Positions 59,401 through 64,000 of a DNA stretch of 64,000 nt are shown here, one piece after another. The DNA lies in contig NW_027488695.1 of NCBI RefSeq assembly GCF_050948215.1, positions 248,001 through 312,000 of the forward strand, in the 5' to 3' direction. Below the pieces are notes generated by a model that ran no database searches, was not told the DNA's origin, and worked only from the letters and a program-made list of their open reading frames with translations. The position numbers and the translations under genes were made by a program. Position 1 is the first letter of the stretch. Every line of letters begins with the position of its first letter. This DNA comes from Halictus rubicundus (Eukaryota > Arthropoda > Insecta > Hymenoptera > Halictidae).

Positions 59401-62400
59401 GAGTTATTAGCTAATAATGGACGGATGTACTACTCCGTCGGTCGTTGGACGAACATTTTTCTAAGTCCCACAGCTAAGAGGAAACTTTTTCCGTATCGGT
59501 CCTAGACGATTTTCGACGTGATATCACTGTAATATAGACGGTTTCTAACAATATATATCATGACACCAAACTCGCTACTACTATTATTTACCGAGTTATT
59601 AGCAAATAATGGACGGATGTACTACTCCGTCGGACGTTGGACGAACATTTTTCTAAGCCCCACCGCTAAGAGGAAACTTTTTCCGTATCGGTCCTAGACG
59701 ATTTTCGACGTGATATCACTGTAATATAGACGGTTTCTAACAATATATATCATAACACCAAACTCGCTACTACTATTATTTACCGAGTTATTAGCTAATA
59801 ATGGACGGATGTACTTCTCCGTCGGACGTTGGACGAACATTTTTCTAAGCCCCACCGCTAAGAGGAAACTTTTTCCGTATCGGTCCTAGGCGAGTTTCGA
59901 CGTGATATCACTGTAATATAGACGGTTTCTAACAATATATATCATAACACCAAACTCGCTACTACTATTATTTACCGAGTTATTAGCAAATAATGGACGG
60001 ATGTACTACTCCGTCGGACGTTGGACGAACATTTTTCTAAGCCCCACCGCTAAGAGGAAACTTTTTCCGTATCGGTCCTAGACGATTTTCGACGTGATAT
60101 CACTGTAATATAGACGGTTTCTAACAATATATATCATAACACCAAACTCGCTACTACTATTATTTACCGAGTTATTAGCAAATAATGGACGGATGTACTA
60201 CTCCGTCGACAAAACTCTGGAAATTTTTCTAAGCCCCACCGCTAAGAGGAAACTTTTTCCGTATCGGTCCTAGACGATTTTCGACGTGGTATCACTGTAA
60301 TATAGACGGTTTCTAACAATATATATCATAACACCAAACTCGCTACTACTATTATTTACCGAGTTATTAGCTAATAATGGACGGATGTACTACTCCGTCG
60401 GACGTTGGACGAACATTTTTCTAAGCCCCACCGCTAAGAGGAAACTTTTTCCGTATCGGTCCTAGACGATTTTCGACGTGATATCACTGTAATATAGACG
60501 GTTTCTAACAATATATATCATGACACCAAACTCGCTACTACTATTATTTACCGAGTTATTAGCAAATAATGGACGGATGTACTACTCCGTCGAACGTTGG
60601 ACGAACATTTTTCTAAGCCCCACCGCTAAGAGGAAACTTTTTCCGTATCGGTCCTAGACGATTTTCGACGTGATATCACTGTAATATAGACGGTTTCTAA
60701 CAATATATATCATGACACCAAACTCGCTACTACTATTATTTACCGAGTTATTAGCAAATAATGGACGGATGTACTACTCCGTCGAACGTTGGACTAACAT
60801 TTTTCTAAGCCCCACCGCTAAGAGGAAACTTTTTCCGTATCGGTCCTAGACGATTTTCGACGTGATATCACTGTAATATAGACGGTTTCTAACAATATAT
60901 ATCATGACACCAAACTCGCTACTACTATTATTTACCGAGTTATTAGCAAATAATGGACGGATGTACTACTCCGTCGAACGTTGGACGAACATTTTTCTAA
61001 GCCCCACCGCTAAGAGGAAACTTTTTCCGTATCGGTCCTAGACGATTTTCGACGTGATATCACTGTAATATAGACGATTTCTAACAATATATATCATGAC
61101 ACCAAACTCGCTACTACTATTATTTACCGAGTTATTAGCAAATAATTGACGGATGTACTACTCCGTCGGACGTTGGACGAACATTTTTCTAAGCCCCACC
61201 GCTAAGAGGAAACTTTTTCCGTATCGGTCCTAGACGATTTTCGACGTGATATCACTGTAATATAGACGGTTTCTAACAATATATATCATAACACCAAACT
61301 CGCTACTACTATTATTTACCGAGTTATTAGCAAATAATGGACGGATGTACTACTCCGTCGACAAAACTCTGGAAATTTTTCTAAGTCCCACAGCTAAGAG
61401 GAAACTTTTTCCGTATCGGTCCTAGACGATTTTCGACGTGATATCACTGTAATATAGACGGTTTCTAACAATATATATCATGACACCAAACTCGCTACTA
61501 CTATTATTTACCGAGTTATTAGCAAATAATGGACGGATGTACTACTCCGTCGGACGTTGGACGAACATTTTTCTAAGCCCCACCGCTAAGAGGAAACTTT
61601 TTCCGTATCGGTCCTAGACGATTTTCGACGTGATATCACTGTAATATAGACGGTTTCTAACAATATATATCATGACACCAAACTCGCTACTACTATTATT
61701 TACCGAGTTATTAGCAAATAATGGACGGATGTACTACTCCGTCGGACGTTGGACGAACATTTTTCTAAGCCCCACCGCTAAGAGGAAACTTTTTCCGTAT
61801 CGGTCCTAGACGATTTTCGACGTGATATCACTGTAATATAGACGGTTTCTAACAATATATATCATGACACCAAACTCGCTACTACTATTATTTACCGAGT
61901 TATTAGCAAATAATTGACGGATGTACTACTCCGTCGGACGTTGGACGAACATTTTTCTAAGCCCCACCGCTAAGAGGAAACTTTTTCCGTATCGGTCCTA
62001 GACGATTTTCGACGTGATATCACTGTAATATAGACGGTTTCTAACAATATATATCATAACACCAAACTCGCTACTACTATTATTTACCGAGTTATTAGCA
62101 AATAATGGACGGATGTACTACTCCGTCGGACGTTGGACGAAAATTTTTCTAAGTCCCACCGCTAAGAGGAAACTTTTTCGGTATCGGTCCTAGACGATTT
62201 TTGACGTGATATCACTGTAATATAGACGGTTTCTAACAATATATATCATAACACCAAACTCGCTACTACTATTATTTACCGAGTTATTAGCTAATAATGG
62301 ACGGATGTACTACTCCGTCGGTCGTTGGACGAACATTTTTCTAAGTCCCACAGCTAAGAGGAAACTTTTTCCGTATCGGTCCTAGACGATTTTCGACGTG

Positions 62401-64000
62401 ATATCACTGTAATATAGACGGTTTCTAACAATATATATCATGACACCAAACTCGCTACTACTATTATTTACCGAGTTATTAGCAAATAATGGACGGATGT
62501 ACTACTCCGTCGGACGTTGGACGAACATTTTTCTAAGTCCCACAGCTAAGAGGAAACTTTTTCCGTATCGGTCCTAGACGATTTTTGACGTGATATCACT
62601 GTAATATAGACGGTTTCTAACAATATATATCATAACACCAAACTCGCTACTACTATTATTTACCGAGTTATTAGCTAATAATGGACGGATGTACTACTCC
62701 GTCGGTCGTTGGACGAACATTTTTCTAAGTCCCACAGCTAAGAGGAAACTTTTTCCGTATCGGTCCTAGACGATTTTCGACGTGATATCACTGTAATATA
62801 GACGGTTTCTAACAATATATATCATGACACCAAACTCGCTACTACTATTATTTACCGAGTTATTAGCAAATAATGGACGGATGTACTACTCCGTCGGACG
62901 TTGGACGAACATTTTTCTAAGCCCCACCGCTAAGAGGAAACTTTTTCCGTATCGGTCCTAGACGATTTTCGACGTGATATCACTGTAATATAGACGGTTT
63001 CTAACAATATATATCATAACACCAAACTCGCTACTACTATTATTTACCGAGTTATTAGCTAATAATGGACGGATGTACTTCTCCGTCGGACGTTGGACGA
63101 ACATTTTTCTAAGCCCCACCGCTAAGAGGAAACTTTTTCCGTATCGGTCCTAGGCGAGTTTCGACGTGATATCACTGTAATATAGACGGTTTCTAACAAT
63201 ATATATCATAACACCAAACTCGCTACTACTATTATTTACCGAGTTATTAGCAAATAATGGACGGATGTACTACTCCGTCGGACGTTGGACGAACATTTTT
63301 CTAAGCCCCACCGCTAAGAGGAAACTTTTTCCGTATCGGTCCTAGACGATTTTCGACGTGATATCACTGTAATATAGACGGTTTCTAACAATATATATCA
63401 TAACACCAAACTCGCTACTACTATTATTTACCGAGTTATTAGCAAATAATGGACGGATGTACTACTCCGTCGACAAAACTCTGGAAATTTTTCTAAGCCC
63501 CACCGCTAAGAGGAAACTTTTTCCGTATCGGTCCTAGACGATTTTCGACGTGGTATCACTGTAATATAGACGGTTTCTAACAATATATATCATAACACCA
63601 AACTCGCTACTACTATTATTTACCGAGTTATTAGCTAATAATGGACGGATGTACTACTCCGTCGGACGTTGGACGAACATTTTTCTAAGCCCCACCGCTA
63701 AGAGGAAACTTTTTCCGTATCGGTCCTAGACGATTTTCGACGTGATATCACTGTAATATAGACGGTTTCTAACAATATATATCATAACACCAAACTCGCT
63801 ACTACTATTATTTACCGAGTTATTAGCTAATAATGGACGGATGTACTACTCCGTCGGACGTTGGACGAACATTTTTCTAAGCCCCACCGCTAAGAGGAAA
63901 CTTTTTCCGTATCGGTCCTAGGCGAGTTTCGATGTGATATCACTGTAATATAGACGGTTTCTAACAATATATATCATGACACCAAACTCGCTACTACTAT
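56500..64000. repeat. Higher-order repeat D, 21- and 17-monomer copies
   Basis: GGACTAAC (56759/60791) and AGACGATTTCTAAC (57040/61072) are 4032 bp apart, which is 21 monomers. ACTTCTCC (59813/63077) and ACGTGGTATC (60284/63548) are 3264 bp apart, which is 17. The difference is a 768-bp (4-monomer) tandem duplication inside the first copy: TTTTCGGTAT at 58143 and 58911 versus once at 62175. Shows ongoing unequal exchange with a 17-monomer base period. Confidence 0.88.

Larger units (their letters stand above)
42776..64000. repeat. 192-bp satellite array, right block
   Basis: About 110 monomers of the same satellite and orientation as the left block, running off the end of the window. All monomers I checked are 192 bp; the 191-bp variant common before 12650 is absent. 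New variants appear: AATAATTGACGG from 46938 onward, CCGTCGAACG, GTCCCACAGC, CATTTTGCTAAG. There is no gene and no other element in this 21 kb. Confidence 0.97.

Noticed and set aside
1..64000. CENP-B box in the satellite
   Set aside because: I looked for TTCGNNNNANNCGGG on both strands of the monomer and found no acceptable match; centromere function stays a guess.

Overview
This window is eukaryotic heterochromatin: about 41 kb of one tandem satellite with two large LTR retrotransposons inside it. There is no recognisable host gene, tRNA or rRNA. The satellite monomer is 192 bp, with a 191-bp variant, and all of it lies in one orientation. The retroelement pol genes are Ty3/gypsy type; one resembles the mdg1/412 group of arthropods. 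An insect is therefore my best guess for the source, probably a pericentromeric or centromeric region. The species is not visible from the sequence.

Layout. 1-18174: satellite array. 18175-31447: an LTR of element B standing alone (a solo LTR), split by the complete element A (18466-29983). 31448-33179: exactly nine satellite monomers. 33180-42775: a complete copy of element B, reading on the minus strand. 42776-64000: satellite to the end of the window. The solo LTR and the complete element B sit at the same base of the satellite monomer, carry the same GGAA target duplication and share near-identical flanks. They look like one insertion that was tandemly duplicated along with the satellite; one copy later collapsed to a solo LTR, into which element A jumped.

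Element A (plus strand, 11.5 kb) has 1692-bp LTRs that differ at one base I can see. In order it carries a TGGCGCCCGAACA primer site, a long AT-rich leader, gag, a GGGAAAC -1 frameshift signal with a well-placed hairpin, pol (protease, RT, RNase H, integrase), a third ORF with gag-like zinc fingers where env would lie, and a polypurine tract. The heptamer GCTGCCG occurs 35 times on its sense strand, where about one is expected. It falls in LTRs, leader, genes (in two reading frames) and 3' UTR. I regard this as the most interesting unexplained signal.

Element B (minus strand, 9.6 kb) has long LTRs with a 71-74-bp tandem repeat in the part corresponding to U3. Its primer site is set 19 nt away from the LTR and matches the tRNA-Leu 3' end as I recall it. 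It has gag with a coiled coil and two zinc knuckles, a GGGAAAC frameshift heptamer, and one intact pol that contains two unusual low-complexity linkers. Both elements keep open reading frames and look young.

The satellite has higher-order structure. Offsets of 17 monomers (3257-3264 bp) recur in three places, there is a 5-monomer (960-bp) block repeat, and one 17-mer has grown to 21 by an internal 4-monomer duplication.
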